Shown: in pieces, positions 45,265-56,300 of the stretch
Numbering within the stretch: the first letter of the stretch is position 1
How the letters are laid out: every line of letters starts with the position of its first letter
Assembly (NCBI RefSeq): GCF_008107635.1
Contig: NZ_SDGZ01000023.1
Span: 40,567 to 104,566 of the forward strand
Reading direction: 5' to 3'
DNA: 64,000 bases
Source: Weissella muntiaci
Lineage (GTDB): Bacteria > Bacillota > Bacilli > Lactobacillales > Lactobacillaceae
Position numbers and translations under genes: made by a program
The notes under the pieces: generated by a model
Seen by the model: the letters and a program-made list of their open reading frames with translations, nothing else
Database searches by the model: none
What the model was told of the DNA's origin: nothing

Positions 45265-46629
45265 TTAACCGTTATTAGCCTTCTTTTTAGCTTTGCGAGT
45301 TGCTCGAAGTGATGCACGTTCTTCGACACGCTTCTTATAACGAGCATCCCTTGCAATTGCAGATTTAATTTGACGCTTATAGCCAGGTTTAACATTCTTT
45401 TTCTTCTTTTTTACCAATCCAATCATCGTTGGATCAAGTTTAACGTTCGTCTTATTTCTCTGCTCACGACGGCGACGATCATAACCATCACGAAGCTCAC
45501 CGCTCTTTGTCAACGTCATCGGCTTAAATGCAACACCCATGTGTTCAACAGCACCAACCCGATCTTCTTCATCAGGGTTATAAACCGTAATGGCAGTTCC
45601 TGGTTGACCATTACGACCAGTCCGACCCACACGATGTACGAAGAACTCAAGTTCATTTGGAATACCATCGTTGATGATCAGAGACACACCTGGAATATCA
45701 ATTCCACGCGCTGCTAGATCAGTCGCAACTACATATTGATAATCCAAATTTTGAATCGCTTGCATTGTCCGCTTACGCTCACGTGGTTGAATATCACCAT
45801 GAATTTCGGCAACCTTTAGCCCACGATTACGCAAGTACTTTGCAAGGGCCTTGGCACGAATTTTGGTATTGGCGAAAACCAAGGCCATGTATGGTGTCCC
45901 CATTGTCAACAATGAATAAACCAATTCATCCTTGGTCTGTCCCTTTGTTCCAACTAAAATATTCTCGATGGTTGGCGAGATAACTGTTTCAGCAGGAATT
46001 TCTTCAACAACCGGATTTGTTAGATATTTACGCAAGAAGGGCTGCAACTTTTGTGGAATCGTTGCTGAAAAGACCAACATTTGTAGATCGGCTGGTAATG
46101 CTGCTGCGATTGCATCAACTTCGTTCAAGAAGCCCATATCTAAGGTCATATCAGCTTCATCAACTACCAAGGTTGCTGCTGTGTGAATATCCAAGGCTGC
46201 ATTTGCCTCATAAAGATCCTTAATTCGTCCTGGTGTCCCAATTACGATTTGTGGTTGTTGGGACTTCAATTGCTGCAATTGACGAGCCTTATCCGTTCCA
46301 CCAATATACAAACCAATTCGTGGCTCAGTATTTTCAGCAAAATTACTTGCAATTTGCTTGGCAGCTGCATAAATCTGTTGCGCCAATTCACGTGAAGGTG
46401 TCGTAATAATCGCCTGAACACCTTGATTGTTTGTATCAAGCTTCTGAAAAATCGGAATTAAGAAAGTATGCGTCTTTCCGGAACCAGTTTGTGATTGACC
46501 AACAACTGAGCGCCCTTGCATAACGACTGGGATTAGACGTGCTTGTACCTCTGTTGGTTCATTAAATCTTATCTTCTCTAACGCGCCATTTATTTCTGGA
46601 CGCAGATTATAGTCTGTAAACTTAGCCAT
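45265..46629 (-). CDS. cshB: DEAD-box RNA helicase (CshB-like)
   Basis: 454 residues. Helicase motifs in order: SQTGSGKTH (I), TPSRELA (Ia), VVDEADMTLD (DEAD variant with D-E-A-D intact), FSATIP (III), and in domain 2 VATDLAARGIDI and HRVGRTGRNG. The C-terminal tail from about 385 is strongly basic (KKKKKNVKPGYKRQIK, RATRKAKKKANNG), likely an RNA-binding extension. CshB-type helicases act in ribosome assembly and cold growth. Its ATG overlaps the nrnA stop by one base. Confidence 0.88.
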   Translation of the reverse strand: MAKFTDYNLRPEINGALEKIRFNEPTEVQARLIPVVMQGRSVVGQSQTGSGKTHTFLIPIFQKLDTNNQGVQAIITTPSRELAQQIYAAAKQIASNFAENTEPRIGLYIGGTDKARQLQQLKSQQPQIVIGTPGRIKDLYEANAALDIHTAATLVVDEADMTLDMGFLNEVDAIAAALPADLQMLVFSATIPQKLQPFLRKYLTNPVVEEIPAETVISPTIENILVGTKGQTKDELVYSLLTMGTPYMALVFANTKIRAKALAKYLRNRGLKVAEIHGDIQPRERKRTMQAIQNLDYQYVVATDLAARGIDIPGVSLIINDGIPNELEFFVHRVGRTGRNGQPGTAITVYNPDEEDRVGAVEHMGVAFKPMTLTKSGELRDGYDRRRREQRNKTNVKLDPTMIGLVKKKKKNVKPGYKRQIKSAIARDARYKKRVEERASLRATRKAKKKANNG

Positions 46630-47573
46630 TAGGCCTCCTCTTCTAGTAAAGCATTTGTCTCTTCAATAATTTGTTGAACTTCAGCTTCATCTTTTGCCAA
46701 CGCACCTGATGCAAAGGGATGTCCTCCGCCGCCATGCCGTTTAGCAATTTCATTAATAACGGTGTTACGTGAACGTAAGCGGACACGATAGTAACCCTCA
46801 TCTTGTTGCTCAAATACAATCCATACTTTGACTGTGTTAATCCGGCCTAATAGTGGCACAATAAAGGCTGTACTAAATTCACCAAGGTCAAAATTAGCAA
46901 CAACTTCATTAGTTAAAATAATGTAATTGAGCCCTGCTTCTGACATCACCATGTTGTCATAAACATAAGCTGATGCACGTGCCGCTTCTAGAGAGATTGT
47001 CTCTTGCTTTTGATTAATCTCAAACCAATCAAAATCAAACTTCATTAGGTCAGCAACAACCTGCATCGTCTCTGACTTTGTTGCATAGAGGAAACGTCCG
47101 GTATCACCAACAATTCCAGCATATAAGTAGGCTGCACCTTGGTTTGACATTTTTAACTCATTTTCAAATTCCTTGTAAAAGGCAAAAATTAGAGCACTCG
47201 TTGAAGAAGCACCCTCAACCACCCAATTATAATCGCCATACGGATCCTCATTTGGATGATGGTCAATTTTAACCACCGTTGCCCCCATATCATAACGGCG
47301 ATCATCGATTCTTGGTTCATTGGCAGTGTCTGTAACTATCACAAGTGCGTCTTGATAAACGGCGTCCTCGATCACATCCATATCGCCCATCCACGATAAA
47401 CTAGGTACTTGTTTTCCAACAACATATACCTGCTTTTCCGGAAAAGATGTTTTTATTAGTTCAGCCAACCCAAATTGTGACCCAAAAGCATCTGGATCAG
47501 GCCGTTGATGCCGATGAATAATTATTTTTGAAGCTTTTTTTATTTCTGCTAAAATTGCAGTTTGCGCTGTCAT
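46629..47573 (-). CDS. nrnA: Bifunctional oligoribonuclease/pAp phosphatase
   Basis: DHH/DHHA1 phosphoesterase of 314 residues that degrades nanoRNAs and 3'-phosphoadenosine 5'-phosphate. Motifs: HRHQRPDPDAFGS, VTDTAN, VKIDHHPNED (DHH) and C-terminal GGGGHPFASGA. The start is uncertain: ATG 47573 has a weak GGAA site, ATG 47585 four codons earlier has none; family members begin near either. Coupled to cshB by a one-base overlap. Confidence 0.92.
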   Translation of the reverse strand: MTAQTAILAEIKKASKIIIHRHQRPDPDAFGSQFGLAELIKTSFPEKQVYVVGKQVPSLSWMGDMDVIEDAVYQDALVIVTDTANEPRIDDRRYDMGATVVKIDHHPNEDPYGDYNWVVEGASSTSALIFAFYKEFENELKMSNQGAAYLYAGIVGDTGRFLYATKSETMQVVADLMKFDFDWFEINQKQETISLEAARASAYVYDNMVMSEAGLNYIILTNEVVANFDLGEFSTAFIVPLLGRINTVKVWIVFEQQDEGYYRVRLRSRNTVINEIAKRHGGGGHPFASGALAKDEAEVQQIIEETNALLEEEA

Positions 47574-47661
47574 GCTTTTTTCCATTTCTATATCTAGGTA
47601 ATTTGCTAGGATTAATAATGTTCTAAGTATAGCATAGGACAGCTATTTTCACCGGATCAAA

Positions 47662-48774
47662 TCAAAATAATGGCAACAGAATTTCTGCCTGACTTTGATT
47701 CTGCAGATTCGTAATTGTAAGTCCCAGCAACCGTAACGGGCGCTGATAACCGCCTAACTCTTCAAAAAGGGCCTGCCCCTCTTCAAGAATAAACTGAATG
47801 TCATTAGGTATCAGATCGGGAAATGACTTACGCCGTGTCTCAGTCTCAAAATCCTCTGTCCGCGTCTTAATTACAAGCGTCTTTCCTTGCATTTGACGTC
47901 GATCCAGCGACGCAACTAATAGCTCGGTAATATGCCTTAGTTCATTTGCTACTTGTTCCTCCGTGTCGAGGAAAGGGTTATAGGTTCGTTCTTTACCAAT
48001 CGACTTACGTTCTCTCTGCCACTCCACTTGACGATCATCGACACCCCGAATTCTTCGGTAAAATTCATACCCCATTTTGCCAAAGTTTTGTAACAAGGTT
48101 GATTGATCTTGTAAGAACAGGTCGTGACCAGTTTCAATCTTTAGGGTATGCATCTTTTCGGCAGTCTTTATTCCAACGCCCCGAATCTCCTCGATTGGCA
48201 TTGGATCAAGAAATGACCGAATTTCGCTCGGCTTGACCACCGTGAGCCCAACCGGCTTATTATGTTCCGAGGCCAATTTCGCTAGAAATTTATTATACGA
48301 GATGCCAATTGAGCTCGTTAAATTCAACTCTGCATAAATTGACTGCTGTAACTGATGTCCAACCATGATCGCATCTTGAAAGGTGGTATACGAGTCCGTT
48401 ATATCCAAATAAACCTCATCCAAGGCCACCGATTCAACTTTCCGTGTAAGTCGATAGAAGATTTCATGAACTTGTTCAGATACCTCTCGATATAGATCAA
48501 AATTTGGTGGAAGGAAAACCGCATTGGGAGCCAAGCGCAGTGCTTCCGCCGAACTCATCGCAGAGTGTACGCCTAATTTACGAGCCGGGTAATTTGCAGT
48601 CGCAACTACTCCATGCCCACCGGATGTACGAGGATCACGCGCAAGAATCAAAGCGACTGATCGATACTCAGGATGGTCGCGCATTTCAACTTGCGCATAA
48701 AAGGCATCCATATCGATGTGCAAAATTCGACGTTCACTTTTTAAATTAATCGGTATTTCTAACAAATCAGCCAT
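47662..48774 (-). CDS. dinB: DNA polymerase IV
   Basis: 370 residues, a Y-family translesion polymerase. Catalytic blocks ILHIDMDAFYAQVE (metal Asp) and SVALDEVYLDIT (Asp-Glu), then the helix-hairpin-helix thumb EIRGVGIKTAEKM and the little-finger domain (about 240-350, RERKSIGKERTY). The usual beta-clamp binding peptide is expected at the C-terminus; AEILLPLF is a plausible form. GGGAGG before ATG 48774. No LexA box was recognised upstream. Confidence 0.94.
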   Translation of the reverse strand: MADLLEIPINLKSERRILHIDMDAFYAQVEMRDHPEYRSVALILARDPRTSGGHGVVATANYPARKLGVHSAMSSAEALRLAPNAVFLPPNFDLYREVSEQVHEIFYRLTRKVESVALDEVYLDITDSYTTFQDAIMVGHQLQQSIYAELNLTSSIGISYNKFLAKLASEHNKPVGLTVVKPSEIRSFLDPMPIEEIRGVGIKTAEKMHTLKIETGHDLFLQDQSTLLQNFGKMGYEFYRRIRGVDDRQVEWQRERKSIGKERTYNPFLDTEEQVANELRHITELLVASLDRRQMQGKTLVIKTRTEDFETETRRKSFPDLIPNDIQFILEEGQALFEELGGYQRPLRLLGLTITNLQNQSQAEILLPLF

Positions 48775-48805
48775 ACGCCCCTCCCACCATCAAATATTTG
48801 CCCAA

Positions 48806-48884
48806 TAAAAAAACCCTAATTTATAAAGAGCTACTAAAAATTTAAAAGCATTTTTAGCAGATTCTTCATTTCATAGGGTCCTTT
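48806..48884 (-). terminator. Terminator of the ruvA-ruvB-queA-tgt-yajC unit
   Basis: On the minus strand the outer ACCCTA / TAGGGT arm encloses an inner CTAAAAAT / ATTTTTAG hairpin, followed by seven T. Confidence 0.7.
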
Positions 48885-48895
48885 TAAATTAAGAA

Positions 48896-49291
48896 CTAAT
48901 CCTTAGCTTCAGTTGCTGAATCTTCAGCAGGTGTTTCTGATGCTACAGCCTCTTCGACTGGCGCCTCTGACTCAACTGCTTTTTCTTCACGCTTTACCTC
49001 ACGCTTGTCAGGCTTAGCTTCAACATGCTTATCTAGTGCAACAATTGAAAGGATTGCACTTTGTTCGAAAGTCATGTATACACCATCAGCATCGATTGTC
49101 ATCGTCTTGTTTTCGTTATCAAGACTATCAATCTTTCCGTGCAACCCAGAACGTAAGATAACTTCAGAACCCTTTTGCAAGTTTGAAAGCATCTCAACGC
49201 GCTTCTTTTGTTGTTGTTGTTGTGGACGAATCATAAAGAAGTACATAACAACAAAAAGACCCAAGATAAGTAAAATATTCATAGAATTCAT
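48896..49291 (-). CDS. yajC: Preprotein translocase subunit YajC
   Basis: 131 residues: one membrane segment (about 5-20), the YajC motif MIRPQQQQQKKR, then RSGLHGKIDSLDNENKTMTID, and a long acidic C-terminal tail rich in Glu and Ala (about 95-131), longer than in most species. It is an auxiliary part of the SecDF complex. The start ATG follows GAGGAG by nine bases. Last gene of the queuosine/ruv unit, a location common in lactobacilli. Confidence 0.92.
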   Translation of the reverse strand: MNSMNILLILGLFVVMYFFMIRPQQQQQKKRVEMLSNLQKGSEVILRSGLHGKIDSLDNENKTMTIDADGVYMTFEQSAILSIVALDKHVEAKPDKREVKREEKAVESEAPVEEAVASETPAEDSATEAKD

Positions 49292-49312
49292 GTAAAATAG
49301 CTCCTCATTACA

Positions 49313-50524
49313 TTAAAATAGCCGGGCATTAGCCTTATTATACCCATATTGCTCCATTAAATCAGCTCGGAACTCCAGAAGGCGATCCTCGTCGATTGCT
49401 TGGCGCATGTCCTCCATTAACTTTAACAGATAACGTAGATTATGAACACTGGCAATATTTTGTCCATACAATTCATTTGTCTTAAACAAGTGATGCAAGT
49501 AAGCTTTCGTAAAGGTCTGTGAACCATAATCTTCAGTCTCAATATCAATCAATGAGAAGTCATTTGCATACTTATGATTTCTGATCACAATTCGTCCGTG
49601 ACTAGTCATCAACGTTCCCTTACGACCAATTCGAGTTGGCAACACAGAATCAAACATATCAATTCCGCGAATTGCCCCATCAATCAATGAATCGGGCGCT
49701 GCAACTCCCATTAGATAGCGTGGTTTATCGCTTGGTAGCATTGGCATCGTAAAGTCCAAAACTCGATTCATTTCTTCCTTTGTTTCGCCAACTGAGAGGC
49801 CACCAACCGCATAACCAGGTAAATCAAGACCAACTAATCCATCCGCTGACAACTTACGCAAGTCCTTAAAACCAGCTCCTTGGATAATCCCAAACAAGGC
49901 CTGATCCTTTGGTCGTTGATGCGCCTCTTTTGCGCGCATTGCCCAACGAGTTGTTCGTTCAACCGAGTTTTTCACATATTCATAACTCTCAAAATACGGA
50001 ATTGCTTCGTCCAATTGCATCATCACATCAGATCCGAGGTTATTCTGAATTCGCATCGCAACTTCTGGAGAGAGAAACATCTCATCACCATTCAAATGAT
50101 TCTTAAAGGTAACACCTTCTTCGGCGATACTATTATGCTTTGCGAGTGACCAAACTTGGAATCCACCAGAATCAGTCAACATTGGCCCATCCCAATTCAT
50201 GAACTTATGTAATCCACCAGCCTCGGCAATTAAATCATCACCTGGACGTAACCATAAATGATAAGTATTGGACAACACAAATTGTGCATTAATCTCATCC
50301 AAATCACGTGGTGAAACATTTTTAACCGTCGCCTGTGTTCCAACCGGCATGAACATCGGTGTGTGTACAATTCCATGACGCGTATAAATCCGACCTAAGC
50401 GTGCCCCTGTATCTTTTTCAACATGCAAAAGCTCATAAATAACTGGCCGGTTCGGGTCATTAACATATTCTTCTTTGATTGGGTACTTTTCTAATAGATA
50501 CTCATCAAACTTACTTCGCTTCAT
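49313..50524 (-). CDS. tgt: tRNA-guanine transglycosylase without cysteines
   Basis: 403 residues; normally swaps guanine-34 in GUN-anticodon tRNAs for preQ1. Catalytic elements are intact: general base Asp118 in [12 protein letters not shown], nucleophile Asp292 in [15 protein letters not shown] and GGLSVGE. However, the zinc site CxCxxC of ordinary bacterial Tgt reads TEDYGS here (residues 330-335), with only the following His kept (AYLHHL), and there is no cysteine anywhere; DECPPY is DEAIPY and FDCVLPTR is FDSVLPTR. There is also an N-terminal extension of about 25 residues. AAGGAG lies six bases before the ATG. It sits directly after queA, so the pathway context is conserved. Confidence 0.9.
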   Translation of the reverse strand: MKRSKFDEYLLEKYPIKEEYVNDPNRPVIYELLHVEKDTGARLGRIYTRHGIVHTPMFMPVGTQATVKNVSPRDLDEINAQFVLSNTYHLWLRPGDDLIAEAGGLHKFMNWDGPMLTDSGGFQVWSLAKHNSIAEEGVTFKNHLNGDEMFLSPEVAMRIQNNLGSDVMMQLDEAIPYFESYEYVKNSVERTTRWAMRAKEAHQRPKDQALFGIIQGAGFKDLRKLSADGLVGLDLPGYAVGGLSVGETKEEMNRVLDFTMPMLPSDKPRYLMGVAAPDSLIDGAIRGIDMFDSVLPTRIGRKGTLMTSHGRIVIRNHKYANDFSLIDIETEDYGSQTFTKAYLHHLFKTNELYGQNIASVHNLRYLLKLMEDMRQAIDEDRLLEFRADLMEQYGYNKANARLF

Positions 50525-50534
50525 TGGTTACTCC

Positions 50535-51581
50535 TTATTTATGAACAAACATTGCATCACCAAATGAGAAGAACCGATAACGTTCATCAATGGCATGTTG
50601 ATAAGCGTTCAATATATTCTCTCGACCAGTGAAAGCAGCGACCAACATTACCAATGTCGACTTTGGTAAGTGGAAGTTAGTGATAAATGCATCAACAACT
50701 GTCCATTGGTAGCCTGGCTTAATAAAGATATCTGTCCATCCTGAATCTTCCTGTAACACACCATCAAATTTTGAACCAATTGTCTCCAACGTTCTGATTG
50801 ACGTTGTGCCTGTGGCGATAATACGACCACCGTTAGCACGTACCTCATTCAAGGTGTTAGCTGCCTCTGCTGATAACTGATAGAATTCAGAATGCATTTT
50901 ATGATCTTCAATGTTATCCTCTTCTACCGGTCTAAACGTCCCCAAACCTACATGCAAAGTTAACTCAACTAACTTGATTCCTTTATCCGCAACCTTTTGC
51001 AATAATTCTGGTGTCCAATGCAATCCCGCTGTTGGCGCTGCCGCTGAACCATTTACCTTTGAATAAACGGTTTGATAACGTTCCTGATCTGCTAATTTCT
51101 CTTTAATATATGGTGGCAAAGGCATTTCACCTAAGCTTTCCAAAATCTCCAAAAAGATTCCGTCATACTTAAATTCAATCATTCGGCCGCCATGTTCAAG
51201 TTCCTCGGTCACAACCGCCGTCAACTTTCCATCACCAAAAGTGATTGTTTGACCAACTGGATACTTTCGGGCGGGTTTGACCAACGTCTCCCAAACATCG
51301 TCATGATCCTGACGTAGCAACAACACTTCAACCGCCCCACCAGTCTCTGGACGCTCACCGTATAGCCGGGCTGGCAATACACGTGAATTGTTCATAACCA
51401 CAGCATCGCCGGGATTAAGATAGTCAATAATGTCATAAAAGTGCTTATCTGCCCATGCACCAGTAATTGCATTCAAAGCCAATAAACGTGATGTATCACG
51501 TTGTTTCAAAGGAGTTTGGGCAATCAATTCATGTGGCAAATCATAATCGAAATCTTCTAATGTGTAATGCTTCTCTTCCAT
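50535..51581 (-). CDS. queA: S-adenosylmethionine:tRNA ribosyltransferase-isomerase
   Basis: 348 residues; transfers and isomerises the ribosyl part of AdoMet onto preQ1-tRNA to give epoxyqueuosine. Motifs: [16 protein letters not shown] at the start, [30 protein letters not shown], and [23 protein letters not shown] lies eight bases before the ATG, directly after ruvB; tgt follows after about ten bases. Its conserved presence beside the unusual tgt argues that tRNA modification is still the function. Confidence 0.95.
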   Translation of the reverse strand: MEEKHYTLEDFDYDLPHELIAQTPLKQRDTSRLLALNAITGAWADKHFYDIIDYLNPGDAVVMNNSRVLPARLYGERPETGGAVEVLLLRQDHDDVWETLVKPARKYPVGQTITFGDGKLTAVVTEELEHGGRMIEFKYDGIFLEILESLGEMPLPPYIKEKLADQERYQTVYSKVNGSAAAPTAGLHWTPELLQKVADKGIKLVELTLHVGLGTFRPVEEDNIEDHKMHSEFYQLSAEAANTLNEVRANGGRIIATGTTSIRTLETIGSKFDGVLQEDSGWTDIFIKPGYQWTVVDAFITNFHLPKSTLVMLVAAFTGRENILNAYQHAIDERYRFFSFGDAMFVHK

Positions 51582-51583
51582 TA

Positions 51584-52594
51584 TTAATGCTCCTTATTCT
51601 CAAATGGGATTTGCAGGTGCTCATACGCAGCCTGAGTAGCAACTCGTCCACGTGGCGTTCGTTGTAGAAAACCAATTTGTAGTAAGTATGGTTCGTACAT
51701 CGACTCAATCGTCTCCACTTCTTCACCAATATTAGCCGCGATAGTATTCACGCCTACAGGTCCGCCCTGATAATAGTCAATCATCGTATGCAAGATTTTG
51801 TGGTCAACTTGATCCAATCCTGCTACATCAACCTCTAATAGTTGCAGAGCATAATCAACTAATTGATCGTCAATTAGGTTTTGCTGACGGTTCATTGCAA
51901 AGTCACGCACCCGCCGTAATAGGCGATTCGCAACTCGTGGTGTCCCACGTGAACGGCGGGCCAACTCAAACGCACCAGCTGACTGAATTTCCGTATCGAA
52001 GATATCCGCTGAGCGCTGAACGATATCAGTCAATTCCCGTGCATTGTAATAGTTCATGTGCTCTACAATTCCAAAACGGTCACGCAACGGCTGAGACAAC
52101 ATTCCAGCGCGGGTAGTTGCCCCAATCAAAGTAAATGGTGGTAATGGGAAATGCACTGGTCGTGCAACCTGACCTTCACCAACGATAATATCAACGTAGT
52201 AATCTTCCATGGCCGAATACAACATTTCTTCGACCGCCCGTGGCATTCGATGGATTTCATCAATAAATAAGACGTCACCTGGAGTTAGTTCATTAAGCAA
52301 AGCTAGTAGATCGCCACTCTTTTCGATTGCTGGACCAGTTGTCGTCCGAATGTTCACGCCAAGTTCATTCGCAATTACCATGGCTAAAGTTGTTTTCCCA
52401 AGACCTGGCGGGCCGTATAAAAGAACGTGATCAAGTGGCTCTTCCCGTTGAAGCGCCGCTTGAATATAAACCGCCAGCCGCTCCTTGAGTGCTTGCTGAC
52501 CGATATATTGGTCAAGTCGATTTGGTCGCAGTGACTTCTCAATACTTTCCTCGCCAGCATCAAGCGGTTGATTATTTAATATTTCATCATCCAT
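51584..52594 (-). CDS. ruvB: Holliday junction branch migration helicase RuvB
   Basis: 336 residues; the hexameric AAA+ motor of RuvAB. Walker [10 protein letters not shown], Walker B FIDEIHR, sensor [11 protein letters not shown], and the C-terminal winged helix with [15 protein letters not shown]. Ends two bases before queA; ruvA is 16 bp upstream, so they form one operon. Confidence 0.97.
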   Translation of the reverse strand: MDDEILNNQPLDAGEESIEKSLRPNRLDQYIGQQALKERLAVYIQAALQREEPLDHVLLYGPPGLGKTTLAMVIANELGVNIRTTTGPAIEKSGDLLALLNELTPGDVLFIDEIHRMPRAVEEMLYSAMEDYYVDIIVGEGQVARPVHFPLPPFTLIGATTRAGMLSQPLRDRFGIVEHMNYYNARELTDIVQRSADIFDTEIQSAGAFELARRSRGTPRVANRLLRRVRDFAMNRQQNLIDDQLVDYALQLLEVDVAGLDQVDHKILHTMIDYYQGGPVGVNTIAANIGEEVETIESMYEPYLLQIGFLQRTPRGRVATQAAYEHLQIPFENKEH

Positions 52595-52610
52595 ATCGCT
52601 GCCTCACTTT

Positions 52611-53210
52611 TTAGTTCAATAATTTTAGTCCTGCAGAAATATAGGCGGCTGAATCAACCAAACTTGCCTGACCTAATTCCTTTTCTACCTTTTGTAATTG
52701 TTTGGCAGTATAACCCAAGGCCCCCAAGGCCTCTAAGGCATCAGCCAACGCTTGATTATCTGCAACTGTCTTAATTGGTACTACCAAATCAACATCAATT
52801 TCATTAATGAATGGTAATTCACCCAACTTACCTTGCAGATCCAAGACAATTTGTTGAGCAGTCTTTTTCCCAATGCCTGGAAACTTAGTCAGATAAGTCA
52901 CATCATTGTCTTGAATTGCCTGGACCAAGCTAAGATGATCATTTCGCGCTAAGATTGCTAACGCTGACTTAGGTCCGATCCCCGATACGGCAAGTAACTT
53001 TAAGAATAGCATCTTTTCATTACTATCTGCAAAGCCATACAAAGCCATTTCATTTTCACGGACGACTTGTTCAATATATACGCGCGTCGTCTTATCTAAA
53101 GTAAACGCATACGGATTAGCCACTTGGACATGGTATCCAACTCCGCTAACTTCCACAACGATAAAAGTTGGATCAATCATTGTAATGACCCCATTTAAAT
53201 ATTCGTACAT
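52611..53210 (-). CDS. ruvA: Holliday junction branch migration protein RuvA
   Basis: 199 residues; the tetrameric Holliday-junction binding subunit. OB-fold domain I (YEYLNGVITMIDPTFIVVEV), two helix-hairpin-helix motifs (SGIGPKSALAILA, PGIGKKTAQQIVLDL) and the C-terminal RuvB-contacting domain III (GALGYTAKQLQKV). AGAGG precedes the ATG. First gene of the ruvA-ruvB-queA-tgt-yajC unit. Confidence 0.96.
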   Translation of the reverse strand: MYEYLNGVITMIDPTFIVVEVSGVGYHVQVANPYAFTLDKTTRVYIEQVVRENEMALYGFADSNEKMLFLKLLAVSGIGPKSALAILARNDHLSLVQAIQDNDVTYLTKFPGIGKKTAQQIVLDLQGKLGELPFINEIDVDLVVPIKTVADNQALADALEALGALGYTAKQLQKVEKELGQASLVDSAAYISAGLKLLN

Positions 53211-53315
53211 CTAATCGACCTCTTTTATTTTCCTAACCTATTATAGCGCATTGTACTAGTCATTGTGATTAGGTTTTATTTAATTTTAATCATGGCTGTC
53301 CGCGACTGTTAACAA

Positions 53316-53348
53316 AAAGACAGTTAGTAATAATATTACCAACTGTCA
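53316..53348 (-). terminator. Terminator of the type VII secretion operon
   Basis: Minus-strand GACAGTT-GGTAATATTATTAC-TAACTGTC followed by TTTTTG, 30 bp after the essC stop. Confidence 0.85.
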
Positions 53349-53377
53349 ATTCTATTATTTAACCAACGTAAAACCGA

Positions 53378-56300
53378 TTAAAGTTCTCCGCCGGGAATTT
53401 TTATCCGTGAAGCATGCCGACCATCAAAGTAATTTGTTTGATCTTCAGGAACCTCGGGTTCATTGAAACTCGTCTTAACTTTGACATATTTCTGATCGTT
53501 CAGCTTTGAGCCAACCAAGCCTGATCGAACAATCTGCTTCAAATAATTTGAAGCTTCGTTCATATCGAAATCTAAAGCACTCTTCTCCGCTTGAATGATC
53601 AAATGGATATTACTTTCTCTAACATGTTTAATAATTTTACTAAAGAAGGCCTCTGAAGGCATTGTCTTCATCGTAAATTCTTTCCAGCTAGGGAAATACC
53701 AGATTGCTGGCGTATTACCTTCTGCTTGCATGATTCGATTATCAACAGTCATCGCAAGGTTCGGCAAAACTTCAGCAAACTTATCTTCCTTCAGTACCTG
53801 TGTGAATCTAGCATCATCCTCAGCAAATTGATCCGCCGCATCAAAAATATATACTTCGGTGTTCTTTTGATTTTGCAGACGTGCCAAATCTTCCACAATG
53901 ACCGGTGTTAGTAATTCTGCCTGAGTTGGTGTTTCGTTAACAATCAAGAAGAAATCATCCTTTTCAGGTTGATAACCAACAATCTCAGTTGTTTCAACAT
54001 CCATCCCCATTGGTAAATTACCAAGCTCCAACTGCTTTTCAACCGCTGGTAGGGCGTAGAAGTCCGCAATCGACAACTCAGCTGGCAACATTGGAACCGC
54101 CATTGGTCGATCACCTGACCACATTGCTTCCATCGCCTTAATCTCAGTCTCCATTGCATGCATTCGATCCAAATCAGCTTCCCCTTCAGCTGACAGATAT
54201 GTCTGATAACCAACGGGCTCATCTAACTTGATTTGGGCTCTTCCAATAATTTCCTGCTGTAAGATCGCATCGTTACCAATCAAACTGCGTGCCGATGTAT
54301 CATCAACCAAATAATAAACTAGTAGATTTGGCATATTTGACATCATCGAAATCTTGAAGGTGTTTTCACGCAATGCCGCTGTGATGAAATACATCCCCAC
54401 ATTTGCACCTTCACGTAAGAGCTGATTGAAGATCGGCTCAAGCCCATCTTCCAGATCACTCTCACGAAGTGCATCATACGCATCCACGACGGTAACAATC
54501 ACTGGCATTTGTTGACCAGTTTTGCTCTCATACTGTGACAGGCTAGCCACTCCAGCTTGTGCAAATGCAGCCTTTCGTTCATCCAATGTTTCGCGAATCC
54601 GCTTAGCAAACTTCACAACTTTTTCTTCTTCGTCCAGCCTTGCCAAATCAGCAACATGCGGCAAATTCTTGACTGGGAACAGTCCATTGGTTCCAAAGTC
54701 CAACAAATTAAATTGAACTTGCTCAGGTGTGTTCACACGCGCTAGATTCATAATGATTGTTTGCAAGGCAATCGTCTTACCATATCCGGCAGAGCCGAAA
54801 ATAGCAGTATGACCCATTTCCTCTAAGTCAAAATTCAAAACTTCTTGCGCTTGCTTTGCAGGTAGATCCATTACACCAAATGGCACAGCAAGGCGGCGTT
54901 CACCGTCTGCCCAGTTGCTTTCAAAGTCAGCAACTGGTGTAACAATATGTTCACCAAGTGGTGGCAACCATGGCTTCTCAGGAATTACAGCCGCATTCTC
55001 TTTTGCTAACTCAGCAATATAATCAACGACTGCTTCCAGCTGTGAGACTTGCTCGGCTTTATTAAGTGCAACTGCATCAGCCTGTGCATCATCTTCATCC
55101 ATATCCGTTGCCACTAATTGACGTTGCCCCAGATCATTAACTAGCCAAATCCGCTCATCAACTTTTTCCTCGACAACTGCTTCTGGATCATAAGTTGCAC
55201 CCGACCAGGCACTTTGGAACAATTCATAAATTTCATTATTACCAACTTGTAGATACGCCCGACCAGGCTCAACAATACTGGCTGCATCAGGTGTTTTCAA
55301 GATTTCTTGTGAATCTTGGACATCTTGAACCTTCAAAGCCAACTTGAAGCGTGAATTCGACCAAATTTGATCATCGACTACCCCAGATGGCTTTTGAGTT
55401 GCCAGGATCAGATGAATTCCAAGCGAACGACCAATTCGAGCAACCGAAACTAACTCAGCCATAAAGTCTGGCTCATTGGCTTTCAATTCAGCGAATTCAT
55501 CAGAAATCAAGAAAAGATGTGGAATCGGCTCAGTTGGATACTTTGCCTTATCTGGGTCATCATTTGAGATTCCCTTACCCTTCTTATATAACTTCGCATA
55601 CTTGGTAATATTATTGACACCATACTGATTGAACATGGCTTGACGCTTTTGTGATTCAGCCCGAATTGATGCCAAGGCACGTGCCGATGCAGCTCCATCC
55701 AAATTAGTAATCGCGCCCATTAAATGCGGTAAGTTTTGGAACAAATTAACCATTCCACCACCCTTAAAATCAATTGGCAAGAAACCAACATCTTCAGGTG
55801 CAAAATTCACGGCTAATGACAAAATATAACTCTGTAAGGTTTCAGATTTACCTGAACCTGTCGTTCCAGCAACTAATCCATGCGGACCATGAGCACGTTC
55901 ATGCAAATTTAAGTCCACCACATCATCTTTTCCACGTAGTCCAAGTGGAACTGCCAACGATTTACTGGTATCTGCCTTGTGCCAACGGTTAACGATATTT
56001 AATTCTTCAATTCGCTTAACGTTGTACATATCCAAGAACGTTACTGCTGTCGGAATTGCATTCTTTTCAACCTCGACGTGTTTTAAGTTAGCCAAACGAG
56101 TTGTCAAATCACTAATCGTTACATCCTTCGGCAGTTGCAACGGCTTGAAATTAATTTCGCGCAGTTTTTGGTCTTCTGTGACCAATTCAGCTGAGGCATT
56201 TGAGGTATATTCAATCATCGTCGTTACCGTTTCTGGTAACATCGCCCGATCTTCTTTACCCCAAATCACCGAGACACCATATTGGTTCATATCCTCAGCC

